Below are positions 11,805 through 21,991 of a stretch of DNA of 64,000 bases, one piece after another. Within the stretch, counting starts at the first letter, position 1, and each line of letters begins with the position of its first letter. Source of the DNA: Brachycybe producta (lineage: Eukaryota > Arthropoda > Diplopoda > Playtdesmida > Andrognathidae); NCBI GenBank assembly GCA_036925085.1, contig JAUPFP010000003.1, positions 11,562,008-11,626,007 on the forward strand, given 5' to 3'. The notes beneath the pieces were generated by a model. It had not been told where the DNA came from. It ran no database searches and saw only the letters and a program-made list of their open reading frames with translations. The position numbers and the translations under genes are program-made.

Positions 11805-12140
11805 GTATAAAACGCGCAAAAAACGCGCAAAATGTGTAAATTTTGGAAAAACGCGTAATTTATGATAAAAATGCGTACAATGTGTAAATTCGCATAAAAA
11901 CGCGTAAATCGCGTAAAAACGCATAAATCGCGTAAAAACGCGTACATTATGAAAAAACGCATAAATCGCGTAAAAACGCGTAAATTTCGTAAAAACGCAT
12001 AAATTGCGTAAAAACGCGTAAATTTCGTAAAAACGCATAAATTGCGTAAAAACGCGTAAATTTCGTAAAAACGCATAAATTGCGTAAAAACGCGTACATT
12101 AGGAAAAAACGCATACAAACGCACAAATTTGCATACAAGT
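11805..12140. repeat. Minisatellite, CGTAAAAACGC units
   Basis: Tandem array of about 19-bp units of the type GCGTAAAAACGCGTAAATT, in places as a 38-bp dimer alternating GCGTAAATTT and GCATAAATTG. Units become degenerate at both ends. The minus strand is open in several frames only because the unit lacks stops, giving artefactual 80-140 residue frames rich in F, R and Y. Confidence 0.85.
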
Positions 12141-12504
12141 GCAAAAACGCTAAAAATGTGTAATAATGCATAAAAATACACAAGCACATCATTTGGGTAA
12201 GTGTTTCATATACATTGAAAAAAAAATTTTAATAATACAATTAGAAGTTGAAATCAGATGTACCCTTTCTAAGCTAGAAAAATAAGTCTGTACTCATAAT
12301 AAAAAATATCTATCATATTTAAAAAAATAACACTTGCAGGCATAAAACTGTAAAAAATATCATTTAAATGACATGCCATCAAACATTTTATAGTGGGTAA
12401 GTGTATGTGTAGAATGCTAAACCAGTATTCTACATTTGAAAAGGTTATGGCAAAAGCAATCAAGAGTTGGCTGGTTGCACTATCATGTAGCTTATGTAAC
12501 AGTG

Positions 12505-13300
12505 TCAAGCTATTGTAATTGGACTCAGGCCTAGGCTCTCTTCGTTTAGGGCTGGAACCGTCTTTGGCTTCGAGAGCATGTAGTTGATTAGACCCAACTC
12601 CAACTCGGTGCCTTGGATCATTCTCGCCGACCGATGATGGCCTCGATGTTCAGTGGCCATTCGTTCTTGGACAGTATGACGGCCTCCATATCGACCATAA
12701 CATTGACAAAGGTTTTTAATGAGGTCGTGGATGCATAGTTGACAGCATTCCGGAGCATGGGCTGTAATGCTTGGCGCAATTGTGTAATGCACAGGTCATC
12801 AGCCAGTTCATCATAAATTCGGTCGCCGAGAGCCACAAACTTCCAGATGAAAGCTTGCACACTCTTGCCTTTTTTCTGACACACCTCATTATATTGTTTT
12901 TTCAAGATGGCACATTTGTTAGGTTTCCCGAACGCGACCACCATTCGTTCTCTCCATTCAGGCCAGGTTATGCCTCATTGTTGATATTGTAGTTTGCTCA
13001 GCCAAGTACGGGCTGGTCCCGTTAAGCATCCAGTGAGGAATTCCTCCTTGTGCACGTCAGTCCAGCTGTACAGGTTGGTGACTTCTTCGAATTCTTCTAA
13101 GAAGGCCAGGAAACCTGGATTGAATCTTGGATTTAATCAGCCGGATGGCACCCACTGTAATGTTTATTGAATTCCTCCACTGATTACTCTCTAGGGGATG
13201 GCCTATATACACTGTCTTGGATGTTGGCCATTTCAGGTTGAGTGGGTGCTGCCTTCTGGCGGTCATGGGGTACTTGTGGCAGATATCGTGGTGCATAAAT
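12505..13300 (-). pseudogene. Gypsy gag pseudogene
   Basis: Minus-strand frame beginning VVAFGKPNKCAILKKQYNEV and containing QAFIWKFVALGDRIYDELAD and LRQALQPMLRNAVNYAST. It aligns residue by residue with the central Gag domain of element A (TFGKPNELAILEKKYTEM, QAFIWEFMILGDRVYPQLDD). Continuing similarity upstream to about 13300 (the segment corresponding to RNPDW-to-PSVEEF of the intact Gag) is in shifted frames. No zinc knuckle or protease remains and no LTR was found next to it. It is a dead fragment of a related Gypsy family. Confidence 0.75.
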
Positions 13301-13747
13301 TTGATTCGTCTGGCTGATCTCTGACCAGCGGTGCTGAGTGTTGTGCGGCGCAGCCAGGAGAATGGTGGATCATCAAATCAGTCGTAATGGTATATATTTG
13401 GTCTGACGCTCATACAAGGGCGAAGCCAAAGAAATTCTGAAGCTGTCTACAGATGCCTGTTTAAATATTGTCGTTCTTTTTACAAACAAATGTCTTAGTT
13501 CAAGTCTAATCTTCACCTGCATTAAATCATGAAAAACTATGTAACTTTTTGCCCCATATTTCTTGTTATCTCTTTTTCTCTCTAAATCTGTGTCCATGTT
13601 TTAAAAGCAATAAAAATTTAATTTACCAATATTTTCAAAATAAATGAATTTATTTTTTATCTGTTGTTTTTTCAAAAACCCCCCAAAACGCTTTAATGTC
13701 TATGTTTTGCCATTGTTTTTCGAATATATTGTCCATCTGTACTAATT

Positions 13748-14348
13748 AGGGCTTGGAGGTTCATGCACTTAAAAGCAACAAAATATGCATGTATTCATGC
13801 AACAAATAACAACTAAATATGCCATTAAATACGCACTATAAACAAATCATATTCAAAATTTCACCCATGAAAATTGAAGAAAAATGTTTTATTAGAACTT
13901 ACATATTGTAATGGAAAACAAGAAACATTTTTAAATTTTCAAATTCAAACTTCATTGATTTTTTGTCAAAAAGTTTAATATTTAGAAAAATGTCTCAACA
14001 TCAAAGGATGTACAATGGAGCATAAGTGGTGTAGAGTATCGTTAAATGTCATTTATAGATGTACCTGATTCTATGTTCTCCTTATACAGTATATTTCCAC
14101 AATTTTCATGAAGTCAGAAAAGTTCTGAGACCTATATTTTTAAAAAATAAATTTCAAAAATTACAATTGATGCACTTTTTTTTGCCAATTTTGGCAAAAT
14201 ATACATGCTTTGAAAAAAAAATTACAAAATACGCAAAAACATGCATTATAAAATCCATATATTTAGTTAAGAATCATGTTCCTATCACATTTAGCATGAA
14301 TTTTTAGCCAGAATACTAAACATGCATTTGCATGAACCTTCTTGCCCT
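13748..14348. mobile_element. MITE with ATGCAT/GCATGA words
   Basis: Left end AGGGCTTGGAGGTTCATGCA and right end the inverted AGGGCAAGAAGGTTCATGCA, about 600 bp apart. The interior is AT-rich with repeated ATGCAT, CATGCA and ATGC words toward both ends, and no protein. It lies between the gag remnant and GR gene B. The AGGG termini suggest hAT, but the flanks do not show an 8-bp duplication. Confidence 0.65.
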
Positions 14349-14670
14349 GGTCATAATATTGATATTATACATGTATAAATGGGTAGATATATCATGTTTA
14401 AAACTTATTTATGACAATGGTCATAATTAATTGCAAATTAATGTTCATTAAATATTTGTTCGCAGGTTTTTTTTCTTCCAACTCGTATTGTCATGGTTAC
14501 AAACATACATAACATTAATGACTTAATTAATAGATTGATGATATTATTTCCAACTTTCTTTAATACAGTTACGCAATTATGTATGTTTCGAAAGACAGTC
14601 GTTTTATTTCTTTTCGAACAATTTATTGAATAACATTCTAAACGCTTTCTCTTTTTTTTTTCGTAGAAAA

Positions 14671-17600
14671 ATGTACAAAGAAATCTATTTCGATTTTCAT
14701 AATTCTGAAAAGAATTTATTTAATGATGATGCATCATCACAAGTCAATAATAAGATTGAAGAAACTAAAATCTACAAACTTTTCAGACCGTTACTTTTTT
14801 TAATGAAATTGTTCGGATTGTTTTTTGTAAATAATAAGAATAATAAGAGTCAGAAAGGAAGAAAATTTAACTTTTTTAAACACTATTCATTATTTTTGGT
14901 TATAATCAACTGGTTGTTTTTTAGTATTTTCGTTATGGTGATTTGTGCACACCTAGTTCATCTTAACATGAACATGATGTTGTCGGCATTTAATTTTATT
15001 TGTCGACTTTTTCATTCTTCTGTCACGTTGACGACATGCCACGTGCTCTGCAAAAACAACTCTTTCATCACATTTTTTCAACAATTTTCAACTTCGTCAA
15101 ACGGTCCATTGCAAAGTGAAATTAAATTGAAACGAATCAAGAAAATGTTTAATATTATATTGCTGTTGATTCTGTTAGCTCTCTTTTATTATTCAACTGG
15201 TAAGTTAAAATGTTGTCATTTTCCACAGCACCTCTATGGGGTGGGTCCAGACTAGAACAGAACACCGCGAACATTTCCAAAGAACATCTTCGTTGTTCTG
15301 TTGGCTGTTGCCACTCTGACTTTAGACTTGCCACAAACTTTAGCACAACATGTTCGCATTGTGTTCCCAGTTGGTAACCTTATAATGGATGTTCGAGGAA
15401 ATGTTCGCCGAGATGTCCAAACTATTCCTGGTCCGAACACGAACATTCTTTGACGTGACGGGCAAAAACCAACAATTTGTGGATCGGGACCTAACAGAAC
15501 AACGAACAAAATTTGTTACAGAGAAATGATTGGAAAACCGTCCTCACCGTTCGCAACCATGCTCACAAACAGTGTTCTTTTCGTTGTTCTCTTATAGTCT
15601 TGACCCTGCAACCTGAGGGTGGTTATTTACCAAAAGAGCGAGCAAAGAGCAAAATTTTGCAAGTGCTTGCCGATGTTTGTGTGTGTTACCTTGAAATGCT
15701 CACCTTGCAACAATGCGACCATACAGGAGAAAATATGGTCTTGTCCTTACTTGATCCATCATTTACAACGAACACGTGAATCGCACTGCACTACAGGCGA
15801 CAACAATACAATAATCTCCGTCCGCACTAAACGACCACACCGCCATCCGCCTAATCATTTTCGAACAAGAGCATGCGAATGTTTGATCGCTCGCTGACTG
15901 TTATACTCACCAGACGATTATTGGGTGAGAATGCTTGCTCGCTCTTGCTCGCTCTTGGTCGCTCTTTTGGTGAATACCCACCCTAAGGAATAATTTTGTT
16001 CAATTTCAAATTTAGCTTGGACATATACAGTGACCAGTGGTGTCCTGTGGAATCGTGCCTCCAATACATCCATTTTGCCACTGGACTTGTGGTACCCAGC
16101 ACCAATTCCAGCCATATTTCACAATTACTATTACATTGCAGGAATGACAGCATTGCCATGCTGGTGTTTACCAATTGCATTTTTCATACAACTCTGTTTG
16201 CTACTGTATTTCAATTTCGAACATTTCAATCACAAGTTTTTGACCGAACTAAAATTCTCAAATATTGCTGCATTGTCATCCAACGAACTTCGCTTCGACA
16301 TCGAACGGCACTGGTCACGTTACCAACATAACGTTAAACTTGTCGATATCATGAACACCTATTTTGATTATTATCTATTTTCACTTTATGCTACCAGCCT
16401 TTTTATGATTTCGTCTAGGGCTTATCTAATGATATTTTTCTGTTCTTCTGGTTTGAATAAGATATTTCAAATTATATGGGGATGGGTGACAATACTGCTA
16501 TTGTGTGCTACTACCGTAGCAGGAGCCATGATTAACAATTCGGTAAGCATAAGGATGATTAAATACTATTGTTTTTGTTTTAAGAGCATAGATACTCAAG
16601 CATGCACGTGCTGCACGACACCGTAGATACAATGTTACGTGAAATTTGACGCTTCCAAAACATGGTCTCGATTCTAACTACTTTTTAGTCTACACACTGT
16701 GTTTTGAATAATAATTGAAGTTGCAATCTTTTCTTGAATGGTATGGCCAGGTTATAATATTTTTTGATTGCGAATATTCAAAAGGGGTTTTGTTTTATTC
16801 CCTTTTGAACTATGCTAATTTGCTCGACTCATGTTAAACGTCGTTCACCTGAAAAATGTCCATTTTGCAAAATACATTTTGCTCTTCAAGAAAAATTTTC
16901 AACTTTAAGAAAAATTGGGTGTATTCTTTATTATGTTCTGCAGGTAATGAGGAATTTGTATAGCATTTCGAGTAACTTTCAGTAACTTTGGAAGCGCAAA
17001 ATTAATCACGACTCATGGCACAAGTAACTCTGGCTTGTCCTATGCTCTTAATAATCACCTATTATCACTGTTTTTATATACAGGCCCATAAATGTTTGGA
17101 TGATATATATACATTGCCCACTGCACCGGCTACCAGTAAGCAAATTTTACATGTAAGTAAAATTGTTTCTGCACTTAAGTTTGTAATGTCACAGGTGTTG
17201 CGTGCAATTGCGGTTTTAGGAGCCTCGAAATAAAATGTAAGGTAACTGCTTCTTTATAATTGACAAGTCACCATTGGTTGCTTGGTTATGAACAGCATGA
17301 ATTTAATTGATGGTTTATGCTTGGTATTTTGTAGATGATTGTATTGGCTAATCGACTTAATGGATCAGCAATCGGAGTTAAGGGTTTGGGATTTTTCACT
17401 GTAACAAAAGAATTTGCATTAGCGGTGCGTTTATTTTGAAATTCGAACATATAAATAGTTTTTCAAAAAAAAAAAAAGCTAAAAATGTTTACAAATATTT
17501 CAAACATGTTTTGCATTTGTAAAATAAGTTATAATTTGAAGAATTTCCTGTTTTTTTTTTTAAATCCAGATAGTTACGACTTTGTTTTCGTACTTCTTTT

Positions 17601-17695
17601 TGCTGATACAATTTCGGTCATCTGCTCCTTGCACTGCAAGTACTTCATCCGCATCACCTGGCAGTTCGTATCATGTGAATATCACCTCATTCTAA
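14671..17695 (+). CDS. Gustatory receptor-like 7TM protein, gene B (5 exons)
   Basis: Intact GR superfamily gene. Exons: 14671-15199, 16016-16542, 17084-17152, 17335-17424, 17570-17695; 1341 nt, 446 residues. Intron 1 is phase 1, introns 2-4 phase 0, all GT-AG. Exon 1 carries KLFRPLLFLMKLFGLFF; exon 2 SILPLDLWYPAPIP and the SAGAMINNS-like end (VAGAMINNS); exon 3 AHKCLDDIYTLP; exon 4 GLGFFTVTKEFALA; exon 5 TLFSYFFLLIQF followed by a Ser/Pro-rich tail not found in gene A. I start at ATG 14671 because TTTTTTTTTTCGTAG just before it looks like a splice acceptor, implying a 5' noncoding exon. AATAAA at 17754-17759 follows the stop. Role by family: plasma-membrane chemoreceptor channel subunit. Two MITEs occupy intron 1. 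Confidence 0.9.
15243..15606. mobile_element. MITE in GR gene B intron 1 (GAACA word)
   Basis: Begins GGGTCCAGACTAGAACAGAA and ends with the inverted GGGTCAAGACTATAAGAGAA, 364 bp. The word GAACA/TGTTC recurs in both orientations along the element. No ORF. Inserted into intron 1 of gene B, only some 40 bp from the donor site. Confidence 0.65.
15616..15984. mobile_element. MITE in GR gene B intron 1 (GAGCGAGCAA word)
   Basis: Terminal inverted repeats of more than 30 bp: left AGGGTGGTTATTTACCAAAA followed by GAGCGAGC, right the inverted AGGGTGGGTATTCACCAAAA followed by GAGCGACC. The GAGCGAGCAA word is repeated in the subterminal parts. It ends about 30 bp upstream of the exon 2 acceptor, apparently without harming it. 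Confidence 0.75.
16575..17050. repeat. Repeat R copy 1, GR gene B intron 2
   Basis: About 470 bp in intron 2 of gene B is homologous in the same orientation to 17795-18195 just past the gene. Shared runs include AACATGGTCTCGATTCTA, TATGCTAATTTGCT and ATGGCAC with following GTAACTCTGG. The unit is noncoding. A shorter match (TGCACATGCTGCATGAC) is in intron 1 of gene A near 4905. Local duplication or a dispersed repeat are both possible. Confidence 0.6.
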
Positions 17696-17794
17696 TTTTA
17701 GGATTATTCTTTTTCGACAATACGTTTTTATTATTTATACTGTCATGTGACATAATAAAGTAGTTTACGTAGTTTTGTATTGTTTGAACACTAA

Positions 17795-18195
17795 AGTTGT
17801 TAAGAGCCCTAGAGTGTGCACGCTTAACATTGTGTCTATGGAGTCACACAGCAGTAACTCCATAGGCGAAGTTTGATGTTTCTAAAAACATGGTCTCGAT
17901 TCTAGCCACCTTAGTGCATTTAAGTTGAATTTTTAACAATAATTAACGTGGTAATCTCTTCTCGAATGGTGTGACCAGGTATTAACATCGATTTATTGCA
18001 ATATTCAAAGGCGTTTTTATTTTATACAATTTTGAAATATGCTAATTTGCTTGACCCATGTTAAAGACCATTGACTTCAAAAAGGTCTATTTTACTAGCC
18101 ACCATTCGGGTCTTTAGGAAACAACTTTAAGCTTTAAGAAATCGACCGTATATCATGGCACGTGAACCTCTGGATTGTGTAAGCTCTTATTGCTG
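17795..18195. repeat. Repeat R copy 2, downstream of GR gene B
   Basis: Direct-repeat partner of 16575-17050, lying just after the gene B polyadenylation signal. If it arose by duplication of intron sequence it could mark a lost neighbouring GR copy; no GR exon is recognisable in it. Confidence 0.6.
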
Positions 18196-18240
18196 GCTGC
18201 AAAAAATGAAGGATTTTTTTTATTAGTGCATTGTGTCATA

Positions 18241-18648
18241 AGCCTCGTTTTCATGGCGATAGTTCTATTGTGCGAGTAGCTGTCATGAAAGTTGTGATAG
18301 TTCACTCTCACGATAGCAACTGTCTACACGTCTTGAAGTAATGTGATAGTTCTGTCATGACAGTGTGACGTCTACTTCACAGATATAATTGAGTCAACAA
18401 CAGTGTTGCCTCTCCCTCCAGAAGCCAAATTTCCCTACAAAGTGGATATTTCCCCTAAAAGCGGCGGTCACTCAACAACTATTACTATCGCGACAGTACT
18501 ATCAACTATCTAGTCAAACGAGATATTGTGATAGTGCTATCGCGACAGTGCGATAGTGACTATCATGTGGTTTTCACGATGATAGTTCTCGCGATTGTTG
18601 CTCTCATGACAGCAACTATCGTGACAACTATTTTCACTTTGCTTTAGA
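18241..18648. mobile_element. Foldback element with GATAGT/CTATCG words
   Basis: Starts AAGCCTCGTTTTCATGGCGATAG and ends with loosely inverted CACTTTGCTTT. The words GATAGT, ACTATC, CTATCG and TGACAG recur dozens of times in both orientations, so the element can fold on itself extensively. No ORF. A non-autonomous DNA transposon is most likely. Confidence 0.6.
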
Positions 18649-18723
18649 AACATGTCCACATGTGCATAAACTATTTAGATATTGTGTTTAGAGTTCTTTA
18701 TGACAATTATCATCCTTATAATT

Positions 18724-19411
18724 TGTGAGCTTTTGACATCAACCAATATTTTATTACCAACCTTTAGATGACATTTTCTACTTTTCGTTTCTTCTCTGAG
18801 CAGTATGACACCTGCACAGAGAAGATCCGAGCTGTAGAGAGAGCTGGATGGAGATAGATTGAAGTCACTCTTCTGCATGGGGGTGAAATCAATGCAGGAG
18901 AGTGGCGGCCATCTCTCTCTCTTCCGGTTGATGCTGATATACATCTTCTCCATCGGTATTCCGACTAGAGAAGATGTTGTAGCTGCTGAGAATCGTATAG
19001 CTCCTGCCCTATGAAACCTCCGGCCTCTGAAGAGAAGTTATTAGCATAAAGACATAGAGACAACGCTACTTCTTATTACAACACTTTTATTCATTCCTTG
19101 TAAGAAGTACAGATACAAGGGTGAATAGTAAAATACTAACTGGAAATCCTCAGGCCCATGATTTGGAATGTATCGCAAAAACAGGCAAAGGAAAGAACTG
19201 AGGAACAAAGAGGAACATGGTCCTTTTATACCTTGGACCTGTGTACACCTGCGAGGTGTAACCAGGTCCAAGTGACCATGGTCCTTTATGTATCAATCCG
19301 CCACTTGGGCATGAGTCAGAAAGGTGAGTCAGAGAGGAGGGAGGGACGGTTGAGAGTTGTTTACCCCCCAGGCTATGGTTTTGGCGGGATCACGATTTAC
19401 AGGGTGTTACA
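18724..19411 (-). repeat. Element A 3' LTR
   Basis: 688 bp, minus-strand start TGTAACACCCTGTAAATC and end CAAAAGCTCACA. TATAAAAGG at 19222-19230 is directly downstream of a large inverted repeat (19232-19272). AATAAA at 19086-19091 gives U3-R-U5 order. The adjoining internal sequence AAGTTGGAGGGTA is the probable polypurine tract. Confidence 0.9.
19232..19272. promoter_or_regulatory. Inverted repeat abutting LTR TATA box
   Basis: Arms CTTGGACCTGTGTACACCT and AGGTGTAACCAGGTCCAAG around a 3-bp centre, ending one base from TATAAAA on the transcribed strand. Conserved in the 5' LTR and in the diverged LTR at 6641. It could be a dimeric protein-binding site or a cruciform. Confidence 0.6.
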
Positions 19412-19425
19412 TACCCTCCAACTTT
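19412..19425 (-). promoter_or_regulatory. Polypurine tract of element A
   Basis: AAAGTTGGAGGGTA on the minus strand directly abuts the 3' LTR. The equivalent AAGTTGGGAGG stands before the old LTR at 6641 and AAGTTGGGGGA before the LTR ending at 60572, supporting its role as plus-strand primer. It is short and interrupted by T. Confidence 0.55.
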
Positions 19426-19813
19426 GCTTGGAGTACGTCCTCGTACTCCAGCCAAGGGTGGAAGGTTTTCAAGTTACGCAGCGGGGAGACATGGGTGGCT
19501 GAGGACTTACCGTGTACAGAGGTGGTTATGGAAAGGCACTGGCACCGAAGTGTCAGCGCCCTTAAAAATTGGAAAAGGCTGAAAACATAAAACAAAGATA
19601 ATTAATGCTCGCTGAGTGGCGAGCCGCTATTGAAATCTAAAAAGAAAAGAACAGTTGCAACGTATTTTATTTTTTTATAAATTTTTCGATAATGCCACCC
19701 GGATGGGTGGCAACCACATGAGTACATGTGGCGCGCAGCTATCCCTGCTGCGGAGGGTGGGGAGGATCCTGGGTCCATGAACCGTACGGGGGGTAATCCC
19801 GCCGGACCTGGCC

Positions 19814-21991
19814 TCATCGGTAGCTGGATGCGGCAGACAGCCATTGTCCCTGGTCGTCAGGTAGATCCCGGTGGAAGATATTGAAGATGTCCCGGTCCCC
19901 GATAATCTTGCGGGAGGACCGCTTGTTGTACAGTGTAGCCCAAGCGGCGTCCCATAAGACGGCGATTCGGTAACGAGGATCCGGTTCCGGAATGTAGTGA
20001 CGGCTGGTACGGAACGTCTGTCCAGCTGGCAGTCTAAAGACGGAGTTGACGAAAGCTCCCAAAAGGGCTTCCGTGGCTTCATCGATGGCATCTCCGGCGA
20101 AACTGGTGGTTTCAACAATCCGTCTTCTTGGGAAGACGATGGTGATGAGGACACTTGTTAGGCGGGAGAGTCCCACGACATATCGCTCCCGGGGAGGGAG
20201 GTCCAGACGGGGAAACCCTTCCTCCAAAGAGAAGTGTCCTACGTAAAGGGTGTTGGCCGAGCGCACTTCGCGCTGCCAAGTGACCCACCGATTGTTGAGC
20301 AATCTCTCGCCGGAGGTGGCTGCACGGAACGGATGATCCAGCGGTAACCGCCCCAGAGTAGCCCCGGTATGGGGTACAGTGGGCGGTGCGGCTGGTCGGG
20401 CTGGTGTTGGAGCCGCAGGTTCCAAAGAAACTGATGCGCCCGTGATAGGCCTGGCATGGCGCAAGGCGGACCGGGCCATATCGCGGGCCCGCTGACGTAG
20501 TCGCTTCGATGCCGACTTCCTGCTCAGCGCCTCCAGTGGCTTGGCACTTCCTGGTGCACGGCCCAGTGCTTCCATGGGGTCACCTCCCTGTCGCATGACG
20601 TCTTGCAGAAGGTTTGTGATGGCCTTCTGTTTTTTCAAGAACGCGGCACGCTCTGCGGAAGGTGGCGGCATCAAAGGTGTAGGCGTAGGTTGTCCAGAAG
20701 GGCGGCCCGGAGGTGGCGGAGGAGGAGAGCGACGCGGGACCCAAGTAGGAGGGCCCCGAGTTTCATAGCGATGGTCGCGGTCCAGTTGGACTCGGTGATC
20801 CTGTAGGTCTTGCCTGACCCTTGGGTCGAAGTTATTACGCGGCGGAGGGCCGCGTCCAGAGGAACCACGTTGTTCCTGCTGACTTCTTCCGTCGGGTCGG
20901 CGTCGGGGCGAAAGATGGGAACCACGTGGCGAAGAGCGACGTGGTTGTGGCCGTTGAAGAGAGTCTCGAGAAGAGTGGTGGCCCCTGTAGGACTGTTGAG
21001 GCTCCTTGGGGCGAGCCCCAGTGGGAACCTGAACACGAACAGGTTGGGGAACCACCACTATGGAAGGTAGCTTCGGAGTCGGAGTTGGTGTGGCGGCCTC
21101 GCTGCGTGGAGGCGTGGCACATCGGGAGGTTGGTGGTGACGATAATGGTGTATGAGGAGGAGGCGGCGGAGTGATTGACGGCACCGGTGAGCAGTGTTGG
21201 AAAGGCTCTGGTGGCGTTATGGGTGGAGAAGGAGATGTGGAGAGGCCAGTTGTCAGGGTTGCTGGCGAGTTTGAGGATGGAGGTGATGACGTGGTCGATG
21301 ACGTAACTTGGGCGGCTTCTTGGAGTCGGGCCTCGATTTGCAGGAGCTCCTCCTTCGGGAGTCGCGCCGTACACGGTAAGCCCAGCTCGACAAGGCGGGC
21401 GCAAACCGCACGGAGGTACGCCAGATTGTCCTCCCCTTCCTTTTTATCTCTGGCTGCCTGGCGAAGGGCAGCCTCCCTCTGCATCTCCAAGTGGAGGTCT
21501 TCGAGGGGGGAGGGCACAGATCCACCTCCCCCACGCTTCCCTCTTGCTTCAGCTCCACCCGGAATGGGTTGACCAGGCGCGATGCTATCGCGGAACGCCT
21601 GGTTAACCCCCCATGCCATTGTATTAATATCGATGCGGTCTTCCCGCTCCTCCCAGTAGTGTTTTGATGTCGTGACGTCGAAGGGGACGATGCTGCTTGG
21701 AGCAGCAGGCTTCCCTTCGCGCCCGACATTGGCAGGTCGCTTGAAGCTTGCTTTTAGGCGCTTCTCCCCACGCCGGTGAAAATTCTCCGGTTCGGAGGAG
21801 GTGCGGCGCCTATCTATTATGTTTGGCGACTCTCTTCTCGTTACTGGCGCACTGGCGGCGCCCGCCCTTTGTAGCTGGCAGGTAGATTGAGAGAGGGGTT
21901 CAGCGGTCCCCGCCGTTCCACTCTCCGTCTCATCTTCACTAGAAGAGGCAGACATCATTCTGCCTCCTCTCCATGAGCCTCTACCTGGCAT
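19814..21991 (-). CDS. Element A ORF2, unknown 725-residue protein
   Basis: I do not recognise this protein. The first two thirds are low complexity: Ser/Glu-rich at the start (SASSSEDETESGT), then long Pro/Ser/Thr and Arg/Gly stretches. The last 200 residues look globular and contain NNRWVTWQREV, LPPRERYVVGLSRLT, VFPRRRIVETT and the C-terminal KRSSRKIIGDRDIFNIFHRD. No transmembrane segment, signal peptide, zinc knuckle or polymerase motif is visible, so it is neither env nor pol. Its own ATG (21989-21991) is about 1.5 kb past gag-pro, so a spliced or internally initiated mRNA is needed. A related C-terminus at 6085-6234 shows the ORF is a lasting part of the family. Confidence 0.8.
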   Translation of the reverse strand: MPGRGSWRGGRMMSASSSEDETESGTAGTAEPLSQSTCQLQRAGAASAPVTRRESPNIIDRRRTSSEPENFHRRGEKRLKASFKRPANVGREGKPAAPSSIVPFDVTTSKHYWEEREDRIDINTMAWGVNQAFRDSIAPGQPIPGGAEARGKRGGGGSVPSPLEDLHLEMQREAALRQAARDKKEGEDNLAYLRAVCARLVELGLPCTARLPKEELLQIEARLQEAAQVTSSTTSSPPSSNSPATLTTGLSTSPSPPITPPEPFQHCSPVPSITPPPPPHTPLSSPPTSRCATPPRSEAATPTPTPKLPSIVVVPQPVRVQVPTGARPKEPQQSYRGHHSSRDSLQRPQPRRSSPRGSHLSPRRRPDGRSQQEQRGSSGRGPPPRNNFDPRVRQDLQDHRVQLDRDHRYETRGPPTWVPRRSPPPPPPGRPSGQPTPTPLMPPPSAERAAFLKKQKAITNLLQDVMRQGGDPMEALGRAPGSAKPLEALSRKSASKRLRQRARDMARSALRHARPITGASVSLEPAAPTPARPAAPPTVPHTGATLGRLPLDHPFRAATSGERLLNNRWVTWQREVRSANTLYVGHFSLEEGFPRLDLPPRERYVVGLSRLTSVLITIVFPRRRIVETTSFAGDAIDEATEALLGAFVNSVFRLPAGQTFRTSRHYIPEPDPRYRIAVLWDAAWATLYNKRSSRKIIGDRDIFNIFHRDLPDDQGQWLSAASSYR

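Noticed and set aside
11670..12192. Minus-strand frames of 81-143 codons rich in F, R, Y
   Set aside because: Translated minisatellite.
20046..21572. Plus-strand and alternate minus-strand frames up to 189 codons
   Set aside because: Shadows of the GC-rich, proline- and arginine-rich ORF2, where stops are rare in all frames.
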